From an uncultured Caldilineaceae bacterium (lineage in GTDB: Bacteria; Chloroflexota; Anaerolineae; Caldilineales; Caldilineaceae): a stretch of 64,000 nucleotides of DNA. Location of the stretch: contig OX638330.1 in the NCBI GenBank assembly GCA_951812725.1, positions 1,550,001 through 1,614,000 on the forward strand. The letters run 5' to 3'. Of the stretch, positions 16,761-25,222 are shown piece after piece; within the stretch, counting starts at the first letter, position 1; every line of letters begins with the position of its first letter. The notes beneath the pieces are model-generated. The model worked only from the letters and a program-made list of their open reading frames with translations. It was not told the DNA's origin and searched no databases. A program made the translations under genes and the position numbers.

Positions 16761-19118
16761 CTACTGGGAAGGGGAATCGGCCTGGTTCTTGTAGACATTT
16801 TCCGGTAGAAGTGTGTGCGGCTCGTACAATTTCGAGACTGTAACGAAGTGGATTCCCCGGCTTTTCAAGGCTGCGATAATCGCAGGCACTGCGGCGACGG
16901 TGGACTTGTGAATGTCATGGGCCAGGATTATTGCGCCAACGGGCGCATCGACTATCCGGGAGGCGACAGTTTCAGCGTCGCGATCCTTCCAGTCGAGCGG
17001 ATCAACGCTCCAGAATATGATGGGCAAGCCGGATGCCGCCAACACACGGTCATTGTAGGCGCCATAGGGAGGACGTAGAAATGGTGTCGGCACGCCGACG
17101 ATTTGCGTGATAAGGTCGTCGGTCAGCTGCAACTGTTCCCTGATTTGCGCATCCCCCATCTGCGTCAAGTTTGGATGATCCCAGGTATGATTCCCGATTT
17201 GATGGCCTTCCTGAAACATGCGCTGAACAGTTTCGGATTGAATGCGGACTTGGGTCCCCAGGACGAAGAAGGTAGCTTTGACATTGTGCTCTTTGAGAGT
17301 GTCCAGCAGGCCTTCTGTGTAGAAGGAGGGGCCGTCGTCGAATGTGAGGGCCACGCACGCGACTTCATGGCAGTTGATCTCATCCTGGGCCGTAGCCACT
17401 GGCAGTGCCGACGCCCTGAAATTCAGAATAGAGAGTTCAGGGGAATTGCGGAAATCAGGCAGGTTGAAAATTGTCGCTGCCGCCGCCGGCGCAAAGGCGA
17501 ACGCTGCCGAGCGTTTTGCTACGTTAGCAATTTTGAATCCCAACGAGGTATTGTCTGCTTCGATACCCAAGAGAACGCGAACTTCGGGTTTGAGCAGATC
17601 GGCAATTTCGGCAACTGCCAGCATAATTTCGACCGGACCATCTACGCCAGGTGCGACCTGATACTTGTCGAACCGGATCAGAAACGTGCCTTCGTCCTGA
17701 AACACGATGTAGTCAAAGTTTTCGGTCGTTGGTTCGGTGCCTCCTTCGATCGGCCAGGAATAGCTCTCAAACAGGGCCTTCTTGCGATCGTCGTCAGCGT
17801 CAGGCTCGCGCTCGGCAATTTGCCTGCGGAGACGTTCTGCCAGCGCTTCCCTGGACAGTTCGGAGAGGCGATGCAGGTAGCTGTCATCAACAAAAAGATC
17901 GGGGATGGTTATCTCGGCGCCGCCGCCAAGATCAAAGATGTAACTGGAAACCAATGTATTGCCTGTGCCACCGGTATATATTGACCGGGTCAAGGCGAAG
18001 AACATTAACTGTTCGTTGGCGAATGTCACTTCATGGTCCTGGCGGTAATGGGTTACAAAGGAGGCTGCCTCTTGTCCGGTGTCCTTCTTATAATCTTGAT
18101 ATTCTTTCTCAATCTCAGCGGCAGTCGTCCGGTACTCCTCGATGAACTCTTGGGTAATCTCTTCTATTCGTGCATTGATTGCTTCCTGTCCAGTAACAGG
18201 ATAGGAGACGTAGAGCTGCGATCGTTCATCGTTTTCAATCTCTTCGAATTCAACGGTATCGACAGACGGGCCTGCCGGCGCTGCGGCTGCGGCTTCAACT
18301 TCGATACCCAGCATTTGGCGTATTTCCGGTCTGATCAGATCTGCAAGGGAAGCAAGTGGCAATACAGCCTCGACCACTCCCGCTACGCCAGCGGCAACCT
18401 GATACTTGTCAAACATGACCAATATTGTCCCGTCTCCTCGAATGAAGATATTATCGAAGTTTTCGGCCGTTGGAGCAGTACCATTCTCTACCCATTGCAG
18501 GTCGCTCGCCAGCTCCTCCTTGCTAATGCGCTCTGCCAGTGTCTCCCTTGTCAGATCCGAAAGACGATTCAGGTAGCTGTCATCTACAAATAGATCAGGA
18601 ATGGTCAATTCAGCGCCGCTACGCCGATTGAATATGTAACCGACGACGTAACTGTTGCCCGTGCCACCTGTATGGATGGATCGCACAAGATCGAAGAAAA
18701 TCAGGTTATCGTTTGCGACGGAAACGTCAAAGTGTTGCCGGTAGTGGGTGATGAAAGTTGCTGCCTCTTTCCCTGTTTCCTTCTTGTATTCCTGATAGGC
18801 CGCCTCGATCTCGGCTGCGGACGTCCGGTATTCGGCGATGAATTCCTGCGTTACTGCTTCCATACGGGCGTTGATCGCATCTTGTTCCGTTACGGGATAG
18901 GAGACTCGGAGAAGCGACCGTTCCTCGTTATCTCTTTCTTCGATCGCCAGGACCCAGACATTTTCATACTTGGAGGCGTCGAACGATTCGGTGTGGGTAG
19001 GTGCAGCTGAAGACTCGGCCTCGGACTGGGTCGGACTTGGCGGAATTGACTGGCACGCGGCCATAGAAAAGAGCGCTAAGAGCATTGCAATCAGAAGGGA
19101 TTTTCGGGGGCGTTTCAT
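16761..19118 (-). CDS. Polysaccharide deacetylase lipoprotein with two DUF3298-type domains
   Basis: A 785-residue surface lipoprotein. The ATG at 19118 is chosen because AAGGAG stands eight bases upstream and a lipobox follows (LFSMAAC, Cys22). Two similar blocks of about 240 residues follow, each with the pattern EERS/ERSQL-x-VSYPVT, FITHYRQ or FVTHYRQ, SI(H/Y)TGGTGN, TIPDLFVDDSYL and MFDKYQVA or RFDKYQVA. This is the DUF3298/RsiV-type module. A NodB deacetylase domain occupies the last 200 residues, with TFDDGP, HTWDHPNL and RPPYGAY supplying the metal and catalytic residues. It resembles Bacillus PdaC, which has one such module before NodB. It probably trims acetyl groups from peptidoglycan or another surface glycan. 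Confidence 0.85.
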   Translation of the reverse strand: MKRPRKSLLIAMLLALFSMAACQSIPPSPTQSEAESSAAPTHTESFDASKYENVWVLAIEERDNEERSLLRVSYPVTEQDAINARMEAVTQEFIAEYRTSAAEIEAAYQEYKKETGKEAATFITHYRQHFDVSVANDNLIFFDLVRSIHTGGTGNSYVVGYIFNRRSGAELTIPDLFVDDSYLNRLSDLTRETLAERISKEELASDLQWVENGTAPTAENFDNIFIRGDGTILVMFDKYQVAAGVAGVVEAVLPLASLADLIRPEIRQMLGIEVEAAAAAPAGPSVDTVEFEEIENDERSQLYVSYPVTGQEAINARIEEITQEFIEEYRTTAAEIEKEYQDYKKDTGQEAASFVTHYRQDHEVTFANEQLMFFALTRSIYTGGTGNTLVSSYIFDLGGGAEITIPDLFVDDSYLHRLSELSREALAERLRRQIAEREPDADDDRKKALFESYSWPIEGGTEPTTENFDYIVFQDEGTFLIRFDKYQVAPGVDGPVEIMLAVAEIADLLKPEVRVLLGIEADNTSLGFKIANVAKRSAAFAFAPAAAATIFNLPDFRNSPELSILNFRASALPVATAQDEINCHEVACVALTFDDGPSFYTEGLLDTLKEHNVKATFFVLGTQVRIQSETVQRMFQEGHQIGNHTWDHPNLTQMGDAQIREQLQLTDDLITQIVGVPTPFLRPPYGAYNDRVLAASGLPIIFWSVDPLDWKDRDAETVASRIVDAPVGAIILAHDIHKSTVAAVPAIIAALKSRGIHFVTVSKLYEPHTLLPENVYKNQADSPSQ

Positions 19119-19756
19119 TTTGACTTCTCCTTCTAAGGAGTTTGCCGGCATAACGACTGGGCTCGGAGGCTACTTCAAGTTAGAGACAGTACTAACGATG
19201 CATTCCCACATTGCACGATCTGGCACTTCTGTAGGTTCTAGGGATGTAGTGGACTTTCTTGCTCAGTGGCGTTAGTCTAGCTGAGTTTGAAGGATTCGTA
19301 CAGGAAGAACTGCATGTTTGCAGTTAACAAGTTCCGGCGGCTGTCAATCCCCTTATCCCTGCTTCAATCCAGCCCGACACTTCGTTTTCACTGCTTAGTC
19401 AAATCCAATTGCAGACCCTGACTTGCCAGTTTGGAACGTGTGCCCTAAGCTGCATCAAGGTTGGTATTCATCGGGACGGTTGGTACGTCTAGAAGTAATA
19501 CGTTCAAAGTAATGGGGCACGGTTCTTTTCCTGTCTACTGGCTAGCTTCTCGCCCTTCTCACAAGTGCATGATGGGCTTGAGACCTGGCGTGAACAACTG
19601 CAATGCCACGCAGAAAGGGACCTCTGCTTTCCTGTTGCTGCTTACCCTACCTGTCCAATTTCAGCCAAGGCGGCGTGAACCAACCAGTTGGGCTGCGCTC
19701 TGGAGTCGGAGTCTGGTGAGTCTAAAATATGGCGGTTGCCAATTACTATTTGAAAA
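19119..19756. other. Gene-free stretch upstream of the deacetylase gene
   Basis: About 640 bp between the deacetylase start and miniature element copy 2. I see no convincing reading frame, RNA gene or terminator. The first 150 bp should hold the deacetylase promoter, but no strong hexamer pair stands out. Confidence 0.5.
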
Positions 19757-20314
19757 GTAACTACCAAGCCATACACAGTGGCTGTGTGGACCAGACCTTC
19801 GGTCGCGCCGCCATCAGGGCTATCTCATCGTGTACTCGTTGGCCACCGCCACGTTTGTAGAGCGACACTGCTGGAATGAGCACACACGGTCGATGAGCGA
19901 TGGTTCTGGAGGGGGGCGTTGCAGGGGCGCAGCCCCTGCACAAGGGAGGGCCGAAGGCCCGACCGCACAACTGCAGTGGTCAGTGATCAGTAACTTCTGC
20001 GGTTGGAGGTCGGTGGTCGGTGGGTTGAAGCGGCAAGTGGGGGAGTAGACTCCGTTCGCCAGGCACGATGCTGGGGAAGAGTAAACACGGTCGGTGAGGC
20101 ATGTTTTTGTAGGGGGGCGTTGCGGGGGCGCAGCCCCTGCACAAGGGAGGGCCGAAGGCCCGACCGCACAACTGCAGTGGTCAGGCGTCAGGGGTCAGGG
20201 ATCAGTAACTTCTGCGGTTGGAGGTCGGTGGGTGGTGGGTTGAAGCGGCAAGTGGGGGAGTAGACTCCGTTCGCCTCGTTCAGCGTCTCGAACTGACTGT
20301 GGCTGTGTAGTCAC
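19757..20314 (+). repeat. IS66-type miniature element, copy 2, with internal tandem duplication
   Basis: It starts GTAACTACCAAGCC and ends with the reverse complement of GTGACTACACAGCC. At 558 bp it is about twice the usual length, because the structured core with its 3' flank is present twice (about 19862-20060 and 20063-20275, similar over about 200 bp). No clear 8-bp target duplication remains (TTTGAAAA before, AGTTTAGA after), so it is probably older or rearranged. Its 3' end faces the rhamnose mutarotase start 99 bp away. Confidence 0.75.
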
Positions 20315-20413
20315 AGTTTAGAAGTGCCGCAAAGAACTGGGATCTCTTCCAATGTTGGCGATTTGTTGGTCGAATATTGCCTGATTGTTGACAACCAGAA
20401 AGAGGGAGAAATA

Positions 20414-20728
20414 ATGATTCGGAAAGCATTTGTCATGTCGGTGAATCCCGATAAGCACGAGGAGTATGAGAGGCGCCATTCGCCTATTTGGCCCGAACTG
20501 GAGGCGGCCCTCAAGGCACACGGCGTCAACAATTATTCGATTTTTCTGCACGCGGAAACCAATCAGCTGTTTGCTTACGCTGAAATAGAGGATGAGGCGC
20601 AGTGGAACAGCATCGCCGACGAAGCGATTTGTCAGAAGTGGTGGCAGTACATGGGAGACGTCATGCCTTCAAATGCCGATAACAGCCCCGTTTCGACAGA
20701 TCTGCATGAGGTCTTTCACATCGACTGA
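20414..20728 (+). CDS. rhaM: L-rhamnose mutarotase
   Basis: A 104-residue protein that matches L-rhamnose mutarotase closely along its length. Conserved blocks are [18 protein letters not shown] (residues 16-33, with the catalytic-site histidine), [21 protein letters not shown] and [13 protein letters not shown]. The enzyme interconverts alpha and beta anomers of L-rhamnose in the cytoplasm so that the isomerase or dehydrogenase gets the right form. The ATG at 20414 has GAGGGAG just upstream; the longer frame from 20324 runs into the flank of the miniature element. No rhamnose isomerase or kinase gene is adjacent. The aldolase at 24374 and the sugar kinase at 21692 could belong to the same deoxysugar route. 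Confidence 0.93.
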   Translation: MIRKAFVMSVNPDKHEEYERRHSPIWPELEAALKAHGVNNYSIFLHAETNQLFAYAEIEDEAQWNSIADEAICQKWWQYMGDVMPSNADNSPVSTDLHEVFHID

Positions 20729-20848
20729 GAGGTTAGAGAAGCTATGGTAGCTGCGTCTCGACTATCCATCCCGTAGTATACACTTTTCCTACCCCGGCCA
20801 GCCCTTTCGCAGACGCACTCCTTTATGCTGAATGTAGGATAACAGGCT

Positions 20849-21601
20849 CTACTGCCCTTCGTCTATAGTTAATCTCTGCAACAGGTGATGCTCCCTTTCG
20901 GAGAGCGTTTCCCAGAATGAGCGCGCGATCGGGTGTCTGTCCGTATGGGGACGGTAAAACCAGGAGCGTACAAGGCCGAAACCGGCCAGGACGCGCGGGG
21001 TACTCGTCAGGTTTGGCGAACCGCGGTGCAGACACCTTGGATCGCGAATCATTACGTCGCCGACTTCCATCAAGAGCGATTTCAGTGGGAACTCTCCGGC
21101 TTCAGTGCGGGCTAGCCCCTTGGCTTTGGGCAGCAGGTGCGTCCCCTCAGCAATCTGAAAAGGGCCCCGTTCTGGTGTGACATCGACGAAGGGCCAGTTC
21201 ACTGCCAGGAAATGCGGCGGCAGGATGAGGTCGGGCTGCTCCGGGTACAACAATGGCAGGTCTGTGTGAATATCCTGATGGACAGAACCTATGAATGGCG
21301 TGTCGGAGGCAAAATTGTTTAAGACCAAATCTTCCCCCAGGATTCCGGAAGCGATGGCGAGAATTGTGTCGTCATTGAAAAAGGCGGGATTGTAGAGGGG
21401 AGGACGAAACGGCAGCGGGATGTAGTGGCGATGAGGTCCTCGATTCGGATTGTCGGCGTGGTCGGCCAGGTAGGCGTCGGCGATGGGGTTGAAGGCCTGC
21501 CGACACGCCTCGACCGCGTCGACGGGAAAGTGGCCGCGTAGAAGGCAGTAGCCATCCGTCAGGATCTGGTTAACGCAGCTCTGAATGTCTATAGTCGTCA
21601 T
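20849..21601 (-). CDS. Phytanoyl-CoA dioxygenase (PhyH) family oxygenase
   Basis: A 250-residue non-haem Fe(II)/2-oxoglutarate oxygenase. The metal site reads HQDIHTDLP (108-116), offering an H-x-D pair at 108/110 or 112/114. The distal histidine is His192 in CLHRGSPN and the 2-oxoglutarate-binding arginine is likely Arg203 in TPRVLAGF. These enzymes hydroxylate or halogenate small molecules; in bacteria of this type many paralogues exist with unknown substrates. It is transcribed on the minus strand, converging with the rhamnose mutarotase gene and following the sugar kinase after about 90 bp. Family secure, substrate unknown. A second PhyH lies at 33892. Confidence 0.82.
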   Translation of the reverse strand: MTTIDIQSCVNQILTDGYCLLRGHFPVDAVEACRQAFNPIADAYLADHADNPNRGPHRHYIPLPFRPPLYNPAFFNDDTILAIASGILGEDLVLNNFASDTPFIGSVHQDIHTDLPLLYPEQPDLILPPHFLAVNWPFVDVTPERGPFQIAEGTHLLPKAKGLARTEAGEFPLKSLLMEVGDVMIRDPRCLHRGSPNLTSTPRVLAGFGLVRSWFYRPHTDRHPIARSFWETLSEREHHLLQRLTIDEGQ

Positions 21602-21691
21602 TTTGTCCCCCTCAGTAGAATGCAGACATTGTGCTGTACTTCGTCAAAAAAAGTCTTATCTTAGGGCAATCTCGAAACAGTTCTGTGTGGT

Positions 21692-22603
21692 TCAGCCTGT
21701 AAAGTTCTCCAACTCCGGTGTGGTCGGCAGACCGTCGATTACGCCCAGGTGTGTGGTTGTGTAGGCGCCGGCGCGGTTGGCCTGCTCGACGGCTGACCCT
21801 ATGTCCTCGCCTTTGCCGAGAGCAACGGCCAGGGCGGCGTTGAAGCTGTCGCCGGCGCCGGTGACGTCCAGCGCCTGTACCGGAACAGCCGGAATCTCCT
21901 CGGTGCCGGCGGCGGTTACGATGACGGCACCTTTTTCGCCGCGCGTCACAATAATCGTCCCGACGCCCAGGTCCAGCAGCCTGGCAGTGAGATCGAGCGT
22001 TGGCGTGGGATCATCGGGCGCGAGCCCGAGAAGAATACGGGTCTCGCTCTCGTTGGGGGTTAACAGGTCGACATTCGCCAGTATGTTGGGATCCAGGGGC
22101 TGGCCCGGCGCGGGATTGAGGATGGTCAGGGCCCCATGTTTTCGCCCCAATTCGAAGGCACGGGCCACGGTTTCAAGCGGCGCTTCCAGCGGCGCCATCA
22201 GGACGTCACATTGGGCGATCAGTTGCTCCGCCGCTTCCACATGGTGGGGCCGCATCAGCAGATTTGCCCCAAGGTGCCCTACGATCATGTTGTCGCCCGA
22301 AGGCAAGAGCGTAACCATGCCCACACCGGTATTGACATCTCTGATGCGGTGAATGTGTTCCGTCGCGATGCCTTCGCACTCGAAGAGCTGCTCGGCCTCG
22401 TCGGCAAAAGAGTCATCGCCAAGGCAGGCAACAAGATTCACTCGCGCTCCTAGCCGGGCGGCGGCGATAGCCTGATTTGTTCCCTTTCCTCCTGGCCCCA
22501 TATCAAACAGGTCGCCGATCAGTGCTTCTCCAATGACCGGCTTTCGTGGGACGCGCACGGTCAGGCTGACTACGTAGCTGCCGATCACAACAATATCAGG
22601 CAT
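21692..22603 (-). CDS. PfkB-family carbohydrate kinase (ribokinase-like)
   Basis: A 303-residue sugar kinase. The ATG at 22603 is preferred because AAGGAAG lies eight bases before it; the extra 23 residues of the longer frame are arginine-rich and unlike the family. Ribokinase hallmarks are MGPGGKGTNQAIAAARLGA near residues 35-53 (substrate lid) and the PfkB signature DVTGAGDSFNAALAVALG near the C-terminus, where GAGD holds the catalytic aspartate and anion hole. It phosphorylates a sugar with ATP in the cytoplasm. True ribokinase is the closest reading, but the family also covers deoxysugar and nucleoside kinases. The gene precedes the PhyH gene on the same strand. Confidence 0.85.
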   Translation of the reverse strand: MPDIVVIGSYVVSLTVRVPRKPVIGEALIGDLFDMGPGGKGTNQAIAAARLGARVNLVACLGDDSFADEAEQLFECEGIATEHIHRIRDVNTGVGMVTLLPSGDNMIVGHLGANLLMRPHHVEAAEQLIAQCDVLMAPLEAPLETVARAFELGRKHGALTILNPAPGQPLDPNILANVDLLTPNESETRILLGLAPDDPTPTLDLTARLLDLGVGTIIVTRGEKGAVIVTAAGTEEIPAVPVQALDVTGAGDSFNAALAVALGKGEDIGSAVEQANRAGAYTTTHLGVIDGLPTTPELENFTG

Positions 22604-22750
22604 TGATCTTCCTTCGCGACGGCGGCGGTGCGCGTTGGATTCTTGAAGCGGCCAACTGTCCTGCGTTTTCACGGCAGAGGGATCAGAGTAATCAGGACTT
22701 TAACATCATTACGCCATATTATCAACGGGTATTGGCTGGCTGAGAAGTGG

Positions 22751-22779
22751 TTGATGATTCGTTGACTATCTCCTATACT
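22751..22779 (+). promoter_or_regulatory. Promoter of the ferritin-like gene
   Basis: TTGATG (22751-22756) and TATACT (22774-22779) are separated by exactly 17 bp. It points at the plus-strand ATG at 22860, giving a leader of about 75 nt, and sits in the gap between this gene and the divergent kinase. Confidence 0.55.
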
Positions 22780-22859
22780 GATGCCGACGGAATGGACCAG
22801 ACAGTTTTCCAGATTCCATCCTGGCTTCAGTGACTTGCAAGACTTCGAAAGGCAAACTG

Positions 22860-24122
22860 ATGAACGCCAGCTACCAGTTCGCCGGCCTGCAGAGGGCGAA
22901 AGAGCCCGGTCTGAGCGTGGAAGAGTGCGCGCATCGGATTCACAGGCTGTCATATGTCGAAGAGCGGTTGATGTTCCTGCAGGCAGCGCACATTGTAGCG
23001 ACGCCGCAGCGGGACCTGAAGGGGCTGCTGTCGCGCCTCCAATACGAAGATGGACTGCATTCGGATCTGCTTAAGAACAGGCTTATGGAACTACGGGTAT
23101 CCAGGGCGAAAAGCTTTAGCGTTCCCGATGATGATCTGAAGACCGTTCTGGATGAGGCGATGCATTCTGATGGAAGCGTTGAGCTTCTGGCCGCCTTGGC
23201 AAAGGTGTTCAAACCGGCGATGCTTGAAGCCTATCGGAACTATGTAGGTCAGACTAATGGCCTGGCCGACTATGAAACTGCGCGCCTGATGCGCAATATT
23301 ATCGCAGAGGAAGAGCAGGCACTGGAACTGCTGGAAGCAGCCTATGATGATGTTGTGAAAACGGGTGAGGATGAGAAACTGGCGTTGGGCTGGGCGGGAA
23401 TACTTGAAGCGATGTTGAAGGCTGTCGGAGGCATTGCCGGCGTGGGCGAGAAGTTGGACGGCAGCGTTCGTGCCGTCCGCAGTGGCGGGCCTTTCAAGGT
23501 TGCAAAGAGACCAGAGCGTGACAGTTCGTTCTCAAGCGTATGGGATGTAAACCACGTAGATGAGGACCGAGTGCCGGAGCGGCTCGCGCAGATGATTGCC
23601 ACGCGCTTGGGTGAAATCACTATTGCGGAGGCGCTGGCCATCGTTCTCTTGGAGGTGGATGAGCAACCCTGGTCATTCTACGTTGCCATTTCTCGTCATA
23701 TGTGGGATGAGATGCGGCATTCCCTGTTTGGTGAGGCCGCGGCGGAGCATGTTTACGGCGACCGTTCTGCCTTGCCTTTGCGAGATTTTGAAATCGAATA
23801 CTTGTTTGAAATGACGCCGTTGGAGCTTTACGTGATGCTTGGGATCGGCGTTGAGGCGGCCCTGATGAAGTATCCGCCGGGCAAACGCGCCGAGTATGAG
23901 TTTTGCCGTGACATTGCCCGTCATCCGCTGATGACCACTCTCCAGGATTTCGATTGGGCCGACGAAGTGGAGCACGTTCAGATCGCTCGCCGGCAGTTGA
24001 AGGAGTGGTTTCCGGGAGACGCTGATGAACTGGCGGCACTGGCGGAGAAGGGAATGCAGTTCCGGGCGCGCACGCGGCAACTTCATCCGCCGTCACCCAT
24101 GCCCATTCCAAAAGAAAGATGA
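22860..24122 (+). CDS. Double ferritin-like-domain protein, probable diiron enzyme
   Basis: A 420-residue all-helical protein with what look like two ferritin-like four-helix modules. In the C-terminal half the diiron pattern is textbook: Glu265 (ALAIVLLEVDEQ), D283-E284-M-R-H287, Glu332 (GVEAALMK) and D368-E369-V-E-H372. The N-terminal half has a looser set: E35-E36, E63-x3-H67 (QYEDGLHSD), and E150-E152 (IAEEEQ). The ATG at 22860 is used rather than the GTG at 22830 because of the AAGG upstream. There is no signal peptide. I cannot assign it to a named family; oxygenase, oxidase or iron-handling roles are all possible. It has its own promoter and an isolated position. Confidence 0.6.
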   Translation: MNASYQFAGLQRAKEPGLSVEECAHRIHRLSYVEERLMFLQAAHIVATPQRDLKGLLSRLQYEDGLHSDLLKNRLMELRVSRAKSFSVPDDDLKTVLDEAMHSDGSVELLAALAKVFKPAMLEAYRNYVGQTNGLADYETARLMRNIIAEEEQALELLEAAYDDVVKTGEDEKLALGWAGILEAMLKAVGGIAGVGEKLDGSVRAVRSGGPFKVAKRPERDSSFSSVWDVNHVDEDRVPERLAQMIATRLGEITIAEALAIVLLEVDEQPWSFYVAISRHMWDEMRHSLFGEAAAEHVYGDRSALPLRDFEIEYLFEMTPLELYVMLGIGVEAALMKYPPGKRAEYEFCRDIARHPLMTTLQDFDWADEVEHVQIARRQLKEWFPGDADELAALAEKGMQFRARTRQLHPPSPMPIPKER

Positions 24123-24373
24123 GCGAAGATCAGAGCTTTCGTTCATCGAACCCGAATCGCCGGGACCGTTCTTCGTTCTGTCCTGCCAAGTGGGAATCTG
24201 GGGCAGCTTTCGCCTGTCAGGGGCGGGGCAAGGCAGCTGTTGGCGGCTTAGTGTAGCAAGTAAGGCGGCTGCGTTATCTGCATTCGGGGCAGGGATTTCG
24301 CTATTTGGAAGGAAGAGCGAAAGAGCTTGTTTATGTTGAAGCCACAGTGACCAATTTGGGAGGAAAGATCCGA

Positions 24374-25147
24374 ATGCGAACTAATTTCGTGCGAGAAAAA
24401 GCAGTTGGCGGGCAATCCACTTTCGGCTGTTTCCTGGGGATGGGAAGCCCGACAGTGGCTGAGCTGCTGGCACATGCCGGCTGCGAGTGGCTGCTGATCG
24501 AGATGGAGCATAATGGGCTCGATATGGCAGAGGTGGAGCACATCCTCATGGCCATGAACGGGGCTGATACCATTCCCCTGGTGCGCATTCCGTCGGCCGA
24601 TCCGGTCTTTATCCAGAGGTCATTGGACATCGGCGGCATGGGGATTGCAGTGCCCATGGTCAAGACAGTTGCCGAGGCTGAGGCGATTGTGCGCGCAACG
24701 CGCTATCCCCCGGAGGGCAGGCGTAGTTTCGGGCCGCTCAGGGCGTCAAATTACACTATCAATTACGAAGACTACTTCGATCAGGCGAATGACAACATCC
24801 TGGTCATGCTGATAATCGAAACGACGGAGGCGGTCGAAAATCTGGAGGAAATCGCGAAGGTGCCCGGCATTGACGTCCTGTTTATCGGCGCCTTCGACCT
24901 TTGCCTGGCCATGGGTTTGAACCCGTTCCACATGCCTTTGCCGGAGATTGACGCGGTCATGGAGCACGCGCTGGCTGTTGGCCGCGCTTGCGGCGTGGCC
25001 GTCGGCACAGGGGTTGGCAACCCCGAGGAGCTGCACACCCGTGCGCAACAGGGCTTCACTTTTCTGAGCTACGGCCCGGACTATAAGCTATTGACCGACT
25101 CAATTAGACCGGGCATTGAGGCATTCAGGCAGATAGATCTTGGCTGA
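24374..25147 (+). CDS. HpcH/HpaI-family aldolase (2-keto-3-deoxy-sugar-acid aldolase)
   Basis: A 257-residue class II pyruvate aldolase. The opening FGCFLGMGSPTVAELLAHAGCEWLL, the segment VPMVKTVAEAEAIVRATRYPP and the metal-site region IIETTEAVENLEEIAKVPGIDVLFIG with GAFDLCLAMG match the HpcH/HpaI/RhmA family. These enzymes split 2-keto-3-deoxy acids to pyruvate plus an aldehyde. The ATG at 24374 has GGAGGAAAG upstream; the frame from 24305 is not needed. With rhamnose mutarotase nearby, 2-keto-3-deoxy-L-rhamnonate is an attractive substrate, yet the family is broad. A strong hairpin follows 20 bp after the stop. Confidence 0.85.
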   Translation: MRTNFVREKAVGGQSTFGCFLGMGSPTVAELLAHAGCEWLLIEMEHNGLDMAEVEHILMAMNGADTIPLVRIPSADPVFIQRSLDIGGMGIAVPMVKTVAEAEAIVRATRYPPEGRRSFGPLRASNYTINYEDYFDQANDNILVMLIIETTEAVENLEEIAKVPGIDVLFIGAFDLCLAMGLNPFHMPLPEIDAVMEHALAVGRACGVAVGTGVGNPEELHTRAQQGFTFLSYGPDYKLLTDSIRPGIEAFRQIDLG

Positions 25148-25161
25148 CTGTGTCGCGTGCA

Positions 25162-25201
25162 TAAAAGGCTCTGCCGGACTTGAATATTTGTCCGGCAGAG
25201 C
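25162..25201 (-). terminator. Intrinsic terminator of the BNR gene (minus strand)
   Basis: A perfect 12-bp stem (25168-25179 with 25190-25201, arms GCTCTGCCGGAC and GTCCGGCAGAGC) has a 10-nt loop. On the minus strand it is followed by CTTTTAT. It lies 21 bp past the stop of the minus-strand BNR gene and also 20 bp past the plus-strand aldolase stop, so it may serve both, although the plus side lacks a T-run. Confidence 0.75.
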
Positions 25202-25222
25202 GCGCCGTTCCGAAGGGTGATA

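Noticed and set aside
20084..20176. The repeated GC-rich core as a CRISPR repeat or integron attC site
   Set aside because: The copies are kilobases apart, lie inside longer elements with terminal inverted repeats and 8-bp duplications, and lack the attC end motifs.
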